DNA from: Rhodospirillaceae bacterium
Lineage (GTDB): Bacteria > Pseudomonadota > Alphaproteobacteria > Rhodospirillales > UBA2165
Direction: 5' to 3'
DNA: 44,088 bases
NCBI GenBank assembly: GCA_018674495.1
Contig: JABHAA010000080.1
Location: 1-44,088 of the forward strand
Shown: piece by piece, positions 24,925 through 34,466 of the stretch
How positions within the stretch are numbered: the first letter of the stretch is position 1
How the letters are laid out: the number at the start of each line of letters is the position of its first letter
Notes under the pieces: generated by a model
The model's database searches: none
What the model saw: only the letters and a program-made list of their open reading frames with translations
Told to the model about the DNA's origin: nothing
Translations under genes and position numbers: made by a program

Positions 24925-25443
24925 TCAGACGGCCTGCAGCACGGTTTCGATTTTTTCGGTCGCCTTTTCCTTATCGACGCCATCGACGGCGGCGAACTCA
25001 CCGGCCAGCCTCTCCAGCGCAACCTCGTAGATTTGCCGCTCGGAGAAGGATTGGTCCGGCTGGCCCACATTGCGGAACAGATCGCGCACCACTTCGGCGA
25101 TGGAAATGGGATCGCCGGAATTGATCTTGGCTTCATATTCCTGGGCGCGGCGGCTCCACATGGTGCGCTTGACTTTGGCCTTGCCTTTTAAGGTGGTGAC
25201 CGCATCGTCCATGATTTTCTTGGAAGAAACTTTGCGCAGGCCGGACGAGTCCATCTTGTCGGTGGGCACGCGCAGGGTCATGCGGTCGTTGTCAAAGGTC
25301 ACCACAACCAGGCGCAAATTATGGCCGGCGATGGTTTCTTTTTCGATGCCGGTCACCAGACCGACGCCGTGGGTGGGATAGACCACATATTCGCCGGCCT
25401 TGAAGGCCAGCTTGCCATCTTTTTTCTTAGCGGAACTCGCCAT
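24925..25443 (-). CDS. CarD/CdnL-family transcription regulator
   Basis: A 172-residue regulator. The N-terminal Tudor-like domain binds RNA polymerase beta (FKAGEYVVYPTHGVGLVTGIE, about 14-34, then LRLVVVTFDNDRMTLRVPTDK); the C-terminal helical domain (about 85-172) binds promoter DNA (MDDAVTTLKGK, WSRRAQEYEAKINSGDP). CarD stabilises open promoter complexes, including those of rRNA genes. In alphaproteobacteria it usually lies by fdxA, as here. Start ATG 25443; a GGAGA site lies 12 bases upstream and another GAGA six bases upstream. A terminator lies upstream at 25526-25561, so its promoter must be between 25444 and 25525. Confidence 0.95.
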   Translation of the reverse strand: MASSAKKKDGKLAFKAGEYVVYPTHGVGLVTGIEKETIAGHNLRLVVVTFDNDRMTLRVPTDKMDSSGLRKVSSKKIMDDAVTTLKGKAKVKRTMWSRRAQEYEAKINSGDPISIAEVVRDLFRNVGQPDQSFSERQIYEVALERLAGEFAAVDGVDKEKATEKIETVLQAV

Positions 25444-25525
25444 TGTATCTCAATATCTCCGTTTGCGGACGCTGCGGGGAATCGCATCGCCAAATGCCGG
25501 GTGCTCAAATGCAGCCCCCATGCGT

Positions 25526-25561
25526 AAAAAGGCCCGAGAACGCGAACGTCCCTGAGGCCTT
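25526..25561 (-). terminator. Intrinsic terminator downstream of fdxA
   Basis: On the minus strand AAGGCC...GGACG, loop TTCG, CGTTC...GGCC form a long hairpin followed by TTTTT. It is located after the fdxA stop (25668) and before carD, so it separates the two transcripts. An extended -10 (TGTTATACT) begins just upstream at 25568-25576, which would start inside the hairpin and may be chance. Confidence 0.75.
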
Positions 25562-25667
25562 GTACGAAGTATAACACAAAATTCGGTGAAATAACAGCAC
25601 CTTGCCGCCACGCTTCACCTTCAGCGCCGGGCCCCTAAACCGAGGCCTAGAGCAAATAATCCGCTTG

Positions 25668-26003
25668 TTAGGAGCCGGCGCCTGGATTGGTGCTCAGCAT
25701 TTCCTTTTTGCCAGGCTTGTCTTTCCATTCTTCGGCGTCGGCGGGGGATTCGCCCTTGACCGTGATATTGGGCCACTCGGCCGCGTATCTGGTATTGATT
25801 TCAAGCCAATCACCAAGGCCATCTTCGGTATCGGGCAGGATCGCTTCGGCCGGACATTCGGGCTCGCACACACCGCAATCGATGCATTCATCGGGGTGAA
25901 TAACGAGCATATTTTCGCCCTCATAGAAGCAATCGACAGGACACACCTCGACGCAATCCATGAATTTACATTTGACACAATTTTCGACGACTATGTAAGT
26001 CAT
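25668..26003 (-). CDS. fdxA: 7Fe ferredoxin FdxA
   Basis: A 111-residue ferredoxin with one [3Fe-4S] and one [4Fe-4S] cluster. The N-terminal cysteines are in [19 protein letters not shown] (residues 8-26), and the second set is in [16 protein letters not shown] (about 39-54). The acidic C-terminal extension (to 111) is typical of the family in alphaproteobacteria. It acts as a soluble cytosolic electron carrier. ATG 26003 has GGAGA eight bases upstream. It lies between the TerB-like gene and carD, and a strong hairpin terminator follows. Confidence 0.97.
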   Translation of the reverse strand: MTYIVVENCVKCKFMDCVEVCPVDCFYEGENMLVIHPDECIDCGVCEPECPAEAILPDTEDGLGDWLEINTRYAAEWPNITVKGESPADAEEWKDKPGKKEMLSTNPGAGS

Positions 26004-26060
26004 ATCACTCTCCGTATATTCCCAGTAACGTTACCTGCCTCGGCAATTCGCCCATCTTAC

Positions 26061-26531
26061 TTACACCGGGCTTTCGTTGATGCCAAGCCTCGCTTGGACA
26101 CGTTTTTTTGCGCGCCCGCGATCCACGTCGGAAACATATATCAAACCGGCGATGCGGCGGATCAAGTTGGATTCGAACATGTCCACATTTCCGTCGGCGA
26201 AGGCCACCTGCCAAAGCCATTCGATCATACGGACGCGCTCTTCCGGCGTATAGCGATCTTTGATTACCCGTGTGAAGCCGTAAAGCTGGCCGGTCTCCTG
26301 GACCGCTTGTTCGGCTTCCTCGATCATGGTGCGGGTTTCGTCGTCGTTTAAATCGAACTCTGACTGCAAAATCGCGGTGATGCTGGCGCGCTCATCTGCA
26401 TCGAAATCGCCATCGCTACAGGCGGATTCGACAAGCAGCGCCGAGGCCGCCAATTGGATTTCCTGGTCCCGGTCCTGGATCGACCCCGAGGCCGCGTCCG
26501 CAGCAAACAATTTCTTAAATCGATTTATCAT
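26061..26531 (-). CDS. TerB-like protein
   Basis: A 156-residue helical protein with the TerB pattern: LAASALLVESACSDGDFDADERASI (about 27-51) followed by EIEEAEQ-like helices and IEWLWQVAFADGNVDMFESNLIRRIAGL (about 103-131). Paired acidic loops (SDGDFDADE and ADGNVDMFE) resemble Ca-binding positions in TerB. TerB domains occur in stress and tellurite-linked proteins and as stand-alone membrane-associated helical bundles; the precise role here is unknown. ATG 26531. It lies between the S4 protein and fdxA, 57 bp upstream of fdxA. Confidence 0.85.
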   Translation of the reverse strand: MINRFKKLFAADAASGSIQDRDQEIQLAASALLVESACSDGDFDADERASITAILQSEFDLNDDETRTMIEEAEQAVQETGQLYGFTRVIKDRYTPEERVRMIEWLWQVAFADGNVDMFESNLIRRIAGLIYVSDVDRGRAKKRVQARLGINESPV

Positions 26532-26592
26532 GGACGTGGCCTAGCATGACGCCCGGCCCTGTTCAAGGAAACATGAGATGCCCCGGGGCGCA

Positions 26593-27090
26593 CTAATCGG
26601 GGTCCGAATTCCGTCCTAAGATGGCGTCGACCATACGCCCCACCATTCCCCGCTTGCCGACTTCGCGGCCCATCAACCGGTCGATGGCGCGGCGGTCCGA
26701 CTTGGTCGGTCGGCCGCTGCCGGGATCGCGCTTGGGCGGCGGCCCCGACGGTGGATGTGGTGCGGCGGCGGTCTTTTCATCCCGAGCCTCCGCCTTCGAC
26801 TGGGCCGGCTGCAAATCCTCGTACAGCGCTTGCGCTTCCGGAGCCGGACCGCGCCTTGAGCCCAGCGCGACAATGCGAACTACCCGCACATTGGTGCCGA
26901 TGGGAAAGGTCAGGGTGTCGCCGCACCGCACCATGTAGTGGGCCTTGCGGATGGTGTCGCCGTTGACCCGCGCCTTACCCGATTGGCAGAACTTGGAGGC
27001 GAGCGAGCGGCTTTTGAAAAAGCGCGCATGCCAGAACCACTTGTCGAGCCTGAGGGCATCGGCGGCGGCGTCCGTTGCGTTTTTGCCCAT
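26593..27090 (-). CDS. S4-domain RNA-binding protein (Hsp15-like)
   Basis: A 165-residue protein with an N-terminal S4 domain (RLDKWFWHARFFKSRSLASKFC, KARVNGDTIRKAHYMVRCGDTLTF, about 14-62) that binds structured RNA, then IGTNVRVVRIVALGSRRGPAPEA. The C-terminal ~60 residues are basic and proline-rich (PSGPPPKRDPGSGRPTKSDRR) and end in RLMGREVGKRG. It belongs to the Hsp15/YrfH group, which recycles stalled 50S subunits; function by family. Its ATG (27088-27090) overlaps the stop of the helicase gene (TGATG), a sign of translational coupling. Confidence 0.93.
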   Translation of the reverse strand: MGKNATDAAADALRLDKWFWHARFFKSRSLASKFCQSGKARVNGDTIRKAHYMVRCGDTLTFPIGTNVRVVRIVALGSRRGPAPEAQALYEDLQPAQSKAEARDEKTAAAPHPPSGPPPKRDPGSGRPTKSDRRAIDRLMGREVGKRGMVGRMVDAILGRNSDPD

Positions 27091-29624
27091 CAGTTCAGCG
27101 CCAAATCCTGCAGCTTGGCGAAAGGCGAATTGGGATCAACTTGGGCCGGGTGCTTGGTCTTGGCAGCCTTGCGCTTGGCCTTGGGCGCTGGATTGGATTT
27201 GAGGCGGCGGATGCGCAGCGCCTCGCCATCCTTTGCCAGCTTATAGCCGATGGCATCTAGAACGCCGGCGATTTGGTCTTCGCCGCAGCCCGCGAGATTG
27301 AGTATCTCGGGCGACAACACCGCGCCCGTCCGGCTCATCTTGGCATCGATGGCGACGATCAGCCGCTCAGCGATATCGATGCGCAGCACCAGCGTTCCCG
27401 CCGGCCGGTAGCCCGCCGCATACAAAAACCCGGGCGGCCATTGCTCATCGGCTTCCACCGAAACTCGGCCCGCCGGCAGCGGATTTGGGATCGGCGCTCG
27501 GCCATTGTGGATCGCCCACAAAAGTGAACATACCTGCGCCGCCTTGGGCCGGATCATGGCCTCCATATAGACGTCGCGCGCGCCAACCCAGATACCGAGA
27601 CCGCGAAGGCGCGAAAAATCTTCTTTACGAAGCGCCCCAATCAGGGTGTCGGCGGTGCGCCGCGGGAAGGCGCCCAGCCCCTCGGTCAATTGAAAAAGGA
27701 TGCCGCGCACATTGCCGTTCAATTCTGCGTCATCTTGGGCTTTCAAGATGCGCAACAGCGGCCCCAGGCGGGCGTCGATGATGGAGTTAAGCCAGCGGTT
27801 CAAGCGCGCCTCGGCATGAGCCCTCGGCAATGGCTGCAACAATTCACTGGCGCTAAGAACGGCGCGCGGGCGCAAGATACGGTTACCCGGCACGATGCGC
27901 CCCACCTGGGCGCCCAGCCACAGGATGCGGCCATCGGGCTTTAACGTCACATCGCCATCGGCGGCTTTGCCGAATGCCTCGACCCGGCGTTCAAATTCCA
28001 CCGCCAAGGCGCGGCTGGCGGCGGTCGATACCGCCCGTTCGGCGGCGGCGCCGTCAGCAACGTCGGCAAAAAATTTAAAGCCTTCGATATTGCCGACAAA
28101 ATGGTTCTCAACCATCACCTCGCCTTCCCCGGTGATGTGGGCGTGCAACGGATCACCCGCGGCTAGGCGGCGCACCAGGGTGGTTGTGCGGGCATCGACA
28201 AAGCGCTGGGTCAGCGCGGTGTGCAAGGCATCCGATAGACGTTCTTCGATTTGGCGCGTGCGTTCCCGCCAATGGGCACGGTCGTCCAGCCAATCGTCCC
28301 GGTGCGACACGTAGGTCCAGGTGCGCACATCGGCGATGCGCTGCATCAAGCTGTCGATGCCGCCATCCACATGATCGATGCGATCGACCTGACCGGCCAG
28401 CCAATCGGCGGGCAGCCGGTCTTTGTCCCTCAGCAACTGGAATATGCGACCGAGAAGCGATGCATGCTGGCCGCCGCCGGTGCGATTGTAATCGGGTATC
28501 TGGCAGACCTGCCACAGAAGCCGGATGGCGTCCGGCGTGACGGCGCGCTTGCTAACTTCGTCATCACGCAGGACATCGGCCAATGCTTCCTCGTCGCGCG
28601 CCTTGATGACGCGAGCCAGCCCGGTTTGCCCCGGCGCCTCGGCCAAACTGGCAGCCAACTTATCCAGGCTGGAGAATTCCAGATGCGGGTTGCGCCAATA
28701 TATCTGGCGCAGTTTGGCAAAATTATGGGTTTCGATCCGCTCAACGATTTCCGGCGCCAGCTCCGTCGCTTCGGCGGTCAATCCAAAGGTCCCATCGCTC
28801 ATATGGCGCCCGGCCCGCCCGGCGATCTGGGCCAACTCATCGGGCCTGAGATCCCGGTGAAAATTGCCGTCGAACTTGGCCAGCCGCGCAAAGGCAACGT
28901 GATCCACATCCATATTGAGGCCCATGCCGATAGCGTCGGTGGCCACCAGATAGTCCACCTCGCCTTCCTGGAACATGGCCACCTGGGCGTTGCGAGTGCG
29001 CGGGCTGAGGGCGCCGAGTACCACAGCGGCGCCGCCGCGCTCGCGCCGGATCAATTCGGCGATGGTATAGACATCCTGGGCGGAAAAGCCGACCACGGCG
29101 CAACGCGGCGGCAGGCGTAGAATTTTCTTAGGTCCGGTGAAAGTCAGAACCGAAAACCTGGGCCGCGAAATAAAGCTGGCTTCGGGCACCAGCCGGCGGA
29201 TCAAAGGCCGCATGGCGTCCGATCCCATGAACATGGTTTCTTCTTCGCCGCGGGCGCGCAGCAATCGCTCGGTGAATACATGGCCGCGGTCCGGATCGGC
29301 GGCAAGCTGGATCTCGTCAACGGCGACAAAGGCCAGACGCTTGTCGAGCGGCATGGATTCGACCGTGCAAAAGAAATACTTGGCGTAAGGCGGGACGATT
29401 TTTTCTTCGCCGGTGATTAACGCTACCTGGCGCGGCCCTTTGATGGCGACGGCGCGGTCATAATTTTCCCGCGCCAGCAGACGCAACGGAAATCCCATCA
29501 TGCCGCTGCCATGGCCGAGCATGCGCTCCAGCGCCAGGTACGTCTTGCCCGTGTTGGTCGGGCCCAAGACGGCGACAACGCGCGCCGGTGACGGCTGGCT
29601 GGATGAAGAATAGTGCTGGTGCAT
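27090..29624 (-). CDS. Suv3-like DEAD/DExH RNA helicase
   Basis: An 844-residue helicase. Motifs in order: Walker A GPTNTGKT (21-28), DEIQ in FVAVDEIQLAADPDRGH (about 98-114), TGPKKI, SPRTRNAQVAMFQEGE and the ATDAIGMGLNMDVDHVAF / QIAGRAGRH motifs (V and VI), all as in Suv3-type helicases. The long C-terminal region (about 400-800) is Suv3-like helical, ending in a basic KAKRKAAKTKH tail. Suv3 acts with RNA decay enzymes; the bacterial role is inferred. ATG 29624 is 48 bp downstream of the pcm stop on the same strand. Confidence 0.93.
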   Translation of the reverse strand: MHQHYSSSSQPSPARVVAVLGPTNTGKTYLALERMLGHGSGMMGFPLRLLARENYDRAVAIKGPRQVALITGEEKIVPPYAKYFFCTVESMPLDKRLAFVAVDEIQLAADPDRGHVFTERLLRARGEEETMFMGSDAMRPLIRRLVPEASFISRPRFSVLTFTGPKKILRLPPRCAVVGFSAQDVYTIAELIRRERGGAAVVLGALSPRTRNAQVAMFQEGEVDYLVATDAIGMGLNMDVDHVAFARLAKFDGNFHRDLRPDELAQIAGRAGRHMSDGTFGLTAEATELAPEIVERIETHNFAKLRQIYWRNPHLEFSSLDKLAASLAEAPGQTGLARVIKARDEEALADVLRDDEVSKRAVTPDAIRLLWQVCQIPDYNRTGGGQHASLLGRIFQLLRDKDRLPADWLAGQVDRIDHVDGGIDSLMQRIADVRTWTYVSHRDDWLDDRAHWRERTRQIEERLSDALHTALTQRFVDARTTTLVRRLAAGDPLHAHITGEGEVMVENHFVGNIEGFKFFADVADGAAAERAVSTAASRALAVEFERRVEAFGKAADGDVTLKPDGRILWLGAQVGRIVPGNRILRPRAVLSASELLQPLPRAHAEARLNRWLNSIIDARLGPLLRILKAQDDAELNGNVRGILFQLTEGLGAFPRRTADTLIGALRKEDFSRLRGLGIWVGARDVYMEAMIRPKAAQVCSLLWAIHNGRAPIPNPLPAGRVSVEADEQWPPGFLYAAGYRPAGTLVLRIDIAERLIVAIDAKMSRTGAVLSPEILNLAGCGEDQIAGVLDAIGYKLAKDGEALRIRRLKSNPAPKAKRKAAKTKHPAQVDPNSPFAKLQDLALN

Positions 29625-29672
29625 ATTCAGAGAATTAGGCGTTTGGCGTTCCGGCGCAAGCGAAAATGAAGT

Positions 29673-30338
29673 TCAATCTTCCACCAGCGGCACGAAAGCA
29701 ACCGACAGAATGCGCTCTTCGGTTATGCCGCCATCTTCGGTTTTGACAATACGCATCAGCACTTGATGGCCACCCGGCTCGCCGATGGGCACAATCAGGC
29801 GCCCGCCCGGCTTCAATTGGCGAAACAATGCCGGCGGCACGCGCCCCGCCGCCGCCGTCACAATGATGGCATCGAACGGAGCCTGGGAGGGCCAGCCATC
29901 CCAGCCCTGGGCGGTTTGCAAATGGACATTGCTAGCCCCAAGCCGAGCCAGACGCTTGGCCGCCGCATCGGCCAGTTGGGGGATAATTTCGAGGGAATAA
30001 ACGGACGCGCCGAGGGCGGCGAGCACCACGGTCTGGTAGCCCGATCCGGTGCCCAGCTCCAACACCTTGTCGCCAGGCCTGATATCCAAAAGTTCGGTCA
30101 TCAGCGCGACGACAAAGGGTTGCGATATGGTCTGACCATGACCGATGGGCAATGGTCGGTTGTCAAAGGCCGAGGCCGCGTCGCCGTCCGGCACAAATTC
30201 CTGGCGCGGCACGTCCATTATGGCGCCGAGTACCGATGGTGATAATTCGCTCAGCCCGGTTTCACCGGCGGTGCGGTATGTGTCTTCGGCAATCGCCGTC
30301 ATCAGCCGCTTAAGCGCGCCTGGATCAGGGCCGGCCAT
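29673..30338 (-). CDS. pcm: Protein-L-isoaspartate O-methyltransferase
   Basis: A 221-residue cytosolic methyltransferase that repairs isoaspartyl residues with SAM. Motif I is VLELGTGSGYQTVVLA (about 93-108), preceded by the family segment IGHGQTISQPFVVALM (66-81), and later GWDGWPSQAPFDAIIVTAAA and LKPGGRLIVPIG. The length is standard. It lies downstream of hpf and upstream of the helicase on the same strand, 48 bp before the helicase start. Confidence 0.96.
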   Translation of the reverse strand: MAGPDPGALKRLMTAIAEDTYRTAGETGLSELSPSVLGAIMDVPRQEFVPDGDAASAFDNRPLPIGHGQTISQPFVVALMTELLDIRPGDKVLELGTGSGYQTVVLAALGASVYSLEIIPQLADAAAKRLARLGASNVHLQTAQGWDGWPSQAPFDAIIVTAAAGRVPPALFRQLKPGGRLIVPIGEPGGHQVLMRIVKTEDGGITEERILSVAFVPLVED

Positions 30339-30367
30339 GACCTTAAGGGACTACCCGGCCCAAAACT

Positions 30368-30724
30368 TTATACTTCGGGAACCGGCTCCTTGACCGGTCT
30401 TTGCCGCGTCATGCGCACATGCTTTTTCAATTGGCGGCGCACCGCTTCGAAGGCATCGCGGATGGCGACATAGATATCTTCGTGGGCGTGGGCGTCTTTG
30501 GGATCGCGGGTCACCACCACGTCTTCGCCGGGCACCGACATCACCACTTTGATATGATACAGATTGCCTTTGTTATGGCTCCGATGGCGCGCCTCGACTA
30601 CCACCTGACAGTTGGTTATGCGGTCAAAATATTGTTCTAGTTTATCAACTTTTTCCTGAATCCGCTCTTCGACAGCCTCGGAACGATCAAAATTTCGGAA
30701 TGAGATTTGCGCCGGTATGGACAT
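30368..30724 (-). CDS. hpf: Ribosome hibernation promoting factor, short form
   Basis: A 118-residue protein of the HPF/RaiA family: SIPAQISFRNFDRSEAVEERI and KVDKLEQYFDRITNCQVVVEARH at the N-terminus, followed by VVTRDPKDAHAHEDIYVAIRDAFEAVRRQLKKHV. It binds the 30S decoding site of idle ribosomes. The dimerisation domain found in long HPF (about 180-200 residues, the form I would expect in many alphaproteobacteria) is missing. ATG 30724. The gene ends 29 bp before pcm. Confidence 0.93.
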   Translation of the reverse strand: MSIPAQISFRNFDRSEAVEERIQEKVDKLEQYFDRITNCQVVVEARHRSHNKGNLYHIKVVMSVPGEDVVVTRDPKDAHAHEDIYVAIRDAFEAVRRQLKKHVRMTRQRPVKEPVPEV

Positions 30725-31028
30725 ATTTTACCCTTCATTCAGCCAAGGAGCGATGATACATGAAACGACTTCGATGGTGTGAGAGAATTTGATTTTGCGC
30801 CGAAAGCGGCGCGCTCCCAAGACTTGGCAATCTTTTTGTATTCATGGTTAGCCATTATTGTCTTATATCGGGCGCTTGCACCTTGATTTTGGTCATTTGC
30901 GGCAAAATTTAACTGCATCGACGATAGCCCTTGCACAAGCGTCCCTATCAATACATATGAGGTCACAAATCCGTCGCCACAAGATGGCGGCGGTAATTTT
31001 ACAAACAATTTTAATGCGCGAGGAAATC
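30725..31028. other. Spacer upstream of htpG
   Basis: This 304-bp stretch separates divergent hpf and htpG. A 38-codon minus-strand ORF (30739-30855) with an ATG but no Shine-Dalgarno is present and I do not call it. I could not place a convincing heat-shock promoter for htpG here. Reading the htpG frame upstream from 31029 to 30858 is possible but is not supported by the family length or start. Confidence 0.35.
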
Positions 31029-32906
31029 ATGGCTCAGGACGAATTCACATTCGAGGCGGAAGTCGGCAAGGTACTCGATATCGTCATCCATTCGCTGTAC
31101 AGCAACAAAGAAATATTTTTGCGGGAATTGGTCTCCAACGCCGCAGATGCCTGCGACAAGCTGCGCTATCTGGCGCTGACCGAACCCGGCCTGATGGAAG
31201 CCGGCTCCGAGTTCAATATCCAGCTTTCCACCAATAAGCGGGACCGCACCGTCACGGTTGCCGACAACGGCATCGGTATGAACCGGGACGAGTTGATCGA
31301 GAATCTGGGCACCATCGCCCGCTCGGGCACCACGGCGTTCCTGGAAAGCCTGTCCGGCGACGAAAAAAAGGATTCGGCCCTGATCGGCCAGTTTGGTGTC
31401 GGCTTTTACGCCTCGTTCTCAGTCGCCAAGAAGGTCGAAGTGTTAAGCCGCAAAGCCGGCGAGGATAAAGCCTGGCTGTGGACATCCGAGGGCGCCGGCT
31501 CGTTCACCCTGGCCGAAGCGGAACGCGAAGGCCAAGGCACCTCGGTCATCGTGCATCTGGCCAAGGGCGAAAGCGAATTTCTGGAAGAGGCGCGCATCCG
31601 CAACATCATCGCCACCTATTCCGATCATGTCTCGATCCCGATCATGATCGCTACCAAGGAGGGCGAGAACCAGCTCAATACCGGCTCGGCCATCTGGACC
31701 CGTGCGCGGGGCGATATCACCGAAGAGCAGTACAAGGAATTCTATCACCATGTGGGTCATGCCTTCGATGACCCGTGGCTGACCTTGCATAACCGGGCAG
31801 AAGGCAAGATCGAATATACCAACCTGCTGTATATTCCTTCATCGAAGCCGTTCGATATGATGAACCCGGACCGCAAGCATCGGGTCAAACTATATGTGAA
31901 ACGGGTTTTCATCACCGACGATTGCGAAGAATTGATGCCGGCCTATTTGCGCTTTGTGCGCGGCATTGTCGATTCGGAAGACCTGCCCCTCAATGTCAGC
32001 CGCGAAATGTTGCAGCACAACGCCGTGGTGAGACGCATCAGCACCGCCCTGGTACGCCGCATCTTTTCTGAATTGAAGAAAAAGGCGGAAAAAGCGCCGG
32101 AAGAATACGCCGCCTTTTGGGCCGATTTTGGCGCCGTCGTCAAAGAAGGCCTCTATGAAGACGCCGACAACCGCGAGCGGCTTTTGGAAATCGCCCGCTT
32201 CCGCTCCACCAACAGCGACGATTTGATTAGCCTGGCCGATTATGCGGCGCGCATGAAGGAGGGCCAGGAAGAGATATTCTTCATCACCGGCGCGGACATC
32301 GATCAGATGCGCGTCTCACCGCAATTGGAAGGCTTTCAGTCGCGCGGCCTCGAAGTGTTGCTGTTGGACGATCCGGTCGATGAGTTCTGGCTACCGACGG
32401 TCGGCCTGTTCGAGGAAAAACCGTTCCGTTCGGTCACCGCCGGCGGCATTGATTTCTCCAAGATCAAAACGGACGGCGACGCCGGTAAGGATGAGGACAA
32501 GGACGGCCCTGAGAAAGCCGATGCCGCCGATGTGGCCAAATTGATCCTGGCGTTCAAGGAAGCGCTCGGCGATGCGGTGCGCGACGTGCAGACATCGGAC
32601 CGCCTGACCGACAGCGCCGTCTGTCTGATTTCCGGCGACGGCGATATGGATTTCCATCTGGAGCGCATGCTCAAACGCCACGGCCAGATCACGGCGCCCG
32701 CCGCCGCCCGCGTGCTGGAGATCAACCCGGCGCACGCACTGATCAAAAAGCTGACAGCCATGAGCGGTGATCTGACCAAGAAGGATCAGATATCCGAGAC
32801 CGCGCATCTCTTGCTGGATCAGGCCTATATTGCCGAGGGCGAGCCCCTTGGCGACGCTGCCGGCTTCGCCCAACGCTTGAGCGCCGCACTGGAGCGGGGG
32901 CTTTAA
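31029..32906 (+). CDS. htpG: Chaperone HtpG (Hsp90)
   Basis: A 625-residue Hsp90 from ATG 31029 (AGGA a few bases upstream), the standard HtpG length. The GHKL ATPase domain shows SNAADACDKLRYLALT, VADNGIGMNRDELIENLG, GTIARSGT and LIGQFGVGFYASFSVAKKV. The middle domain and dimerisation end follow (SREMLQHNAVVRRISTALVRRI; DRLTDSAVCLISGDGDMDFHLERML). ATP-dependent client remodelling in the cytosol. A longer open frame up to 30858 would add 57 residues not found in the family. Its end overlaps the thioesterase gene end by 4 bp in the convergent direction. Confidence 0.97.
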   Translation: MAQDEFTFEAEVGKVLDIVIHSLYSNKEIFLRELVSNAADACDKLRYLALTEPGLMEAGSEFNIQLSTNKRDRTVTVADNGIGMNRDELIENLGTIARSGTTAFLESLSGDEKKDSALIGQFGVGFYASFSVAKKVEVLSRKAGEDKAWLWTSEGAGSFTLAEAEREGQGTSVIVHLAKGESEFLEEARIRNIIATYSDHVSIPIMIATKEGENQLNTGSAIWTRARGDITEEQYKEFYHHVGHAFDDPWLTLHNRAEGKIEYTNLLYIPSSKPFDMMNPDRKHRVKLYVKRVFITDDCEELMPAYLRFVRGIVDSEDLPLNVSREMLQHNAVVRRISTALVRRIFSELKKKAEKAPEEYAAFWADFGAVVKEGLYEDADNRERLLEIARFRSTNSDDLISLADYAARMKEGQEEIFFITGADIDQMRVSPQLEGFQSRGLEVLLLDDPVDEFWLPTVGLFEEKPFRSVTAGGIDFSKIKTDGDAGKDEDKDGPEKADAADVAKLILAFKEALGDAVRDVQTSDRLTDSAVCLISGDGDMDFHLERMLKRHGQITAPAAARVLEINPAHALIKKLTAMSGDLTKKDQISETAHLLLDQAYIAEGEPLGDAAGFAQRLSAALERGL

Positions 32907-33331
32907 TTTAACGGGCCGTTGTCGAACAGGGCCTTCACGTCTTCGGGAATTTCGCCGGCGCGGGCGCCCTTGGGCGCGTCCGCATCGAGCAGCGCCCAGA
33001 CCCGGATTTCCTGACCCTCCACCAGGGTTACACCGTCCCGGCGGACAACGTGTTTCACAACGAACGTGCGCCCACGCCATTCATCGATCCAGGTTTCCAA
33101 CTCGACCGTCTCGTCCATGCGCGCCGGACCGAGAAACTTGGCCGACGCATCGACCACCGGAAAGCCGGCCATGCCATGCTTTGCCCAGATCGACGTCCAG
33201 TCGAGCCCAGCGGCGTTGAACAGGTCCTGGCAGGCCCGGTCGAACCATTCGAAATAGCGGGGATAAAACATGATCCGCGCCGGATCGCAGTCGGCGAACA
33301 TGATGCGGATTAGCTGCTTATGGCGAAACAT
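32903..33331 (-). CDS. Acyl-CoA thioesterase, hotdog fold (YbgC/4HBT-like)
   Basis: A 142-residue hotdog-fold protein. It opens with IRIMFADCDPARIMFYPRYFEWFDRACQDLF, the D-x-D-x-A-x-I/V-x-F/Y-x-x-Y-x-x-W/F pattern of the 4-hydroxybenzoyl-CoA thioesterase/YbgC group, with the catalytic aspartate in that strand. It hydrolyses acyl-CoA thioesters; the substrate cannot be told from sequence. ATG 33331. It overlaps htpG tail to tail and is unlikely to be co-regulated with it. Confidence 0.9.
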   Translation of the reverse strand: MFRHKQLIRIMFADCDPARIMFYPRYFEWFDRACQDLFNAAGLDWTSIWAKHGMAGFPVVDASAKFLGPARMDETVELETWIDEWRGRTFVVKHVVRRDGVTLVEGQEIRVWALLDADAPKGARAGEIPEDVKALFDNGPLN

Positions 33332-33590
33332 TCAGGTAAACATCCTTGGCAATTGCGCCTGGGGTTATAGGCGATTGGGCCCTGCCTGCCAATTCCCACA
33401 CAAATTGGGGGTATTTCAAAAACGCCTCGAGTTTTGTTGCCGCCGGTTTTGACTGCCCGATTGCGTTGATCGAAATCAAGGCACCGGGTCCGCATCCAGG
33501 CGACAACGGCGGATTGACGATGGCGGCATAGGGTTTAAAACTAAGGCCAACCTATGATCGCTTACATGCCACCAAGGAAGGACTGATTTC

Positions 33591-34400
33591 ATGAAAGCAT
33601 CCGACATTAGCCCCAAGCATTTCGGCTGGAACGTCGAAGACCGGGTCGCCACCATCACACTCAACCGGCCGGAACGAAAAAACCCCTTAACCCTCGATAG
33701 CTATGCCGAGTTGCGCGATACCTTCCGCCAGTTGGTTTATGTGGATGACATCAAGGCGGTGGTGTTCACCGGCGCCGGCGAAAACTTCTGCTCAGGCGGC
33801 GACGTGCACGAAATCATCGGCCCCCTGGTGGCCATGGACATGGACGGGCTTTTGGAATTCACACGCATGACCGGCGACTTCATCAAGGCCATGCGCGAGG
33901 CGCCGCAGCCCATCATTTCAGCCATCGACGGCATTTGCGCCGGCGCCGGCGCGTGCATCGCCATGGCGTCGGATCTGCGCTACGGGACTGAGCGCTCAAA
34001 GGTCGCGTTTTTGTTTGTGCGTGTTGGGTTGGCTGGGTGCGATATGGGCGCCTGTGCCATGCTGCCGCGCATCATCGGTCAGGGCCGGGCGGCTGAGCTG
34101 TTATATACGGGCCGCTCCTTGGGCGGTGAGGAAGCTGAGCGCTGGGGCTTTTATAACCGCCTGATCGCGCCCGAGGAATTGGTGGCCGAGGCGCAAGCCC
34201 AGGCCGCAAGGCTGGCCAGCGGCCCCACTTTCGCCCACGGCATGACCAAGATGATGATGAACAAGGAATGGGACATGGGCGTGCCGGAGTTTCTGGAAGC
34301 CGAAGCCCAGGCCCAGGCCATCTGCATGCAAACCAAGGATTTCGAGCGCGCCTACAATGCTTTCGTGGCCAAGGAAAAGCCCGCCTTCGAAGGCAATTGA
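33591..34400 (+). CDS. Enoyl-CoA hydratase/isomerase family protein
   Basis: A 269-residue crotonase-fold protein. Motifs: [16 protein letters not shown] (17-32), [10 protein letters not shown] (oxyanion region), [46 protein letters not shown]. In standard hydratases the two catalytic glutamates sit in the GGxxxLAxxxD and PExGxx segments; here the second is D in CDMGA and the first is not an obvious Glu, so the reaction may differ. Start ATG 33591. It lies 66 bp upstream of a PilZ gene on the same strand. Confidence 0.9.
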   Translation: MKASDISPKHFGWNVEDRVATITLNRPERKNPLTLDSYAELRDTFRQLVYVDDIKAVVFTGAGENFCSGGDVHEIIGPLVAMDMDGLLEFTRMTGDFIKAMREAPQPIISAIDGICAGAGACIAMASDLRYGTERSKVAFLFVRVGLAGCDMGACAMLPRIIGQGRAAELLYTGRSLGGEEAERWGFYNRLIAPEELVAEAQAQAARLASGPTFAHGMTKMMMNKEWDMGVPEFLEAEAQAQAICMQTKDFERAYNAFVAKEKPAFEGN

Positions 34401-34466
34401 CAGGACGCCCCGGGCTCGGCGTAATAGAGACAATAGTGAGGAAATAAACTGATCGGGAGACCTGTC

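Noticed and set aside
28251..29120. 289-codon plus-strand frame inside the helicase gene
   Set aside because: Antisense shadow of a well-supported Suv3-like helicase in GC-rich DNA.
30739..30855. 38-codon minus-strand ORF between hpf and htpG
   Set aside because: No Shine-Dalgarno and no recognised family; too short to support.
33346..33531. 61-codon plus-strand ORF between the thioesterase and hydratase genes
   Set aside because: No ribosome-binding site and no similarity recognised; the opposite strand is equally open.
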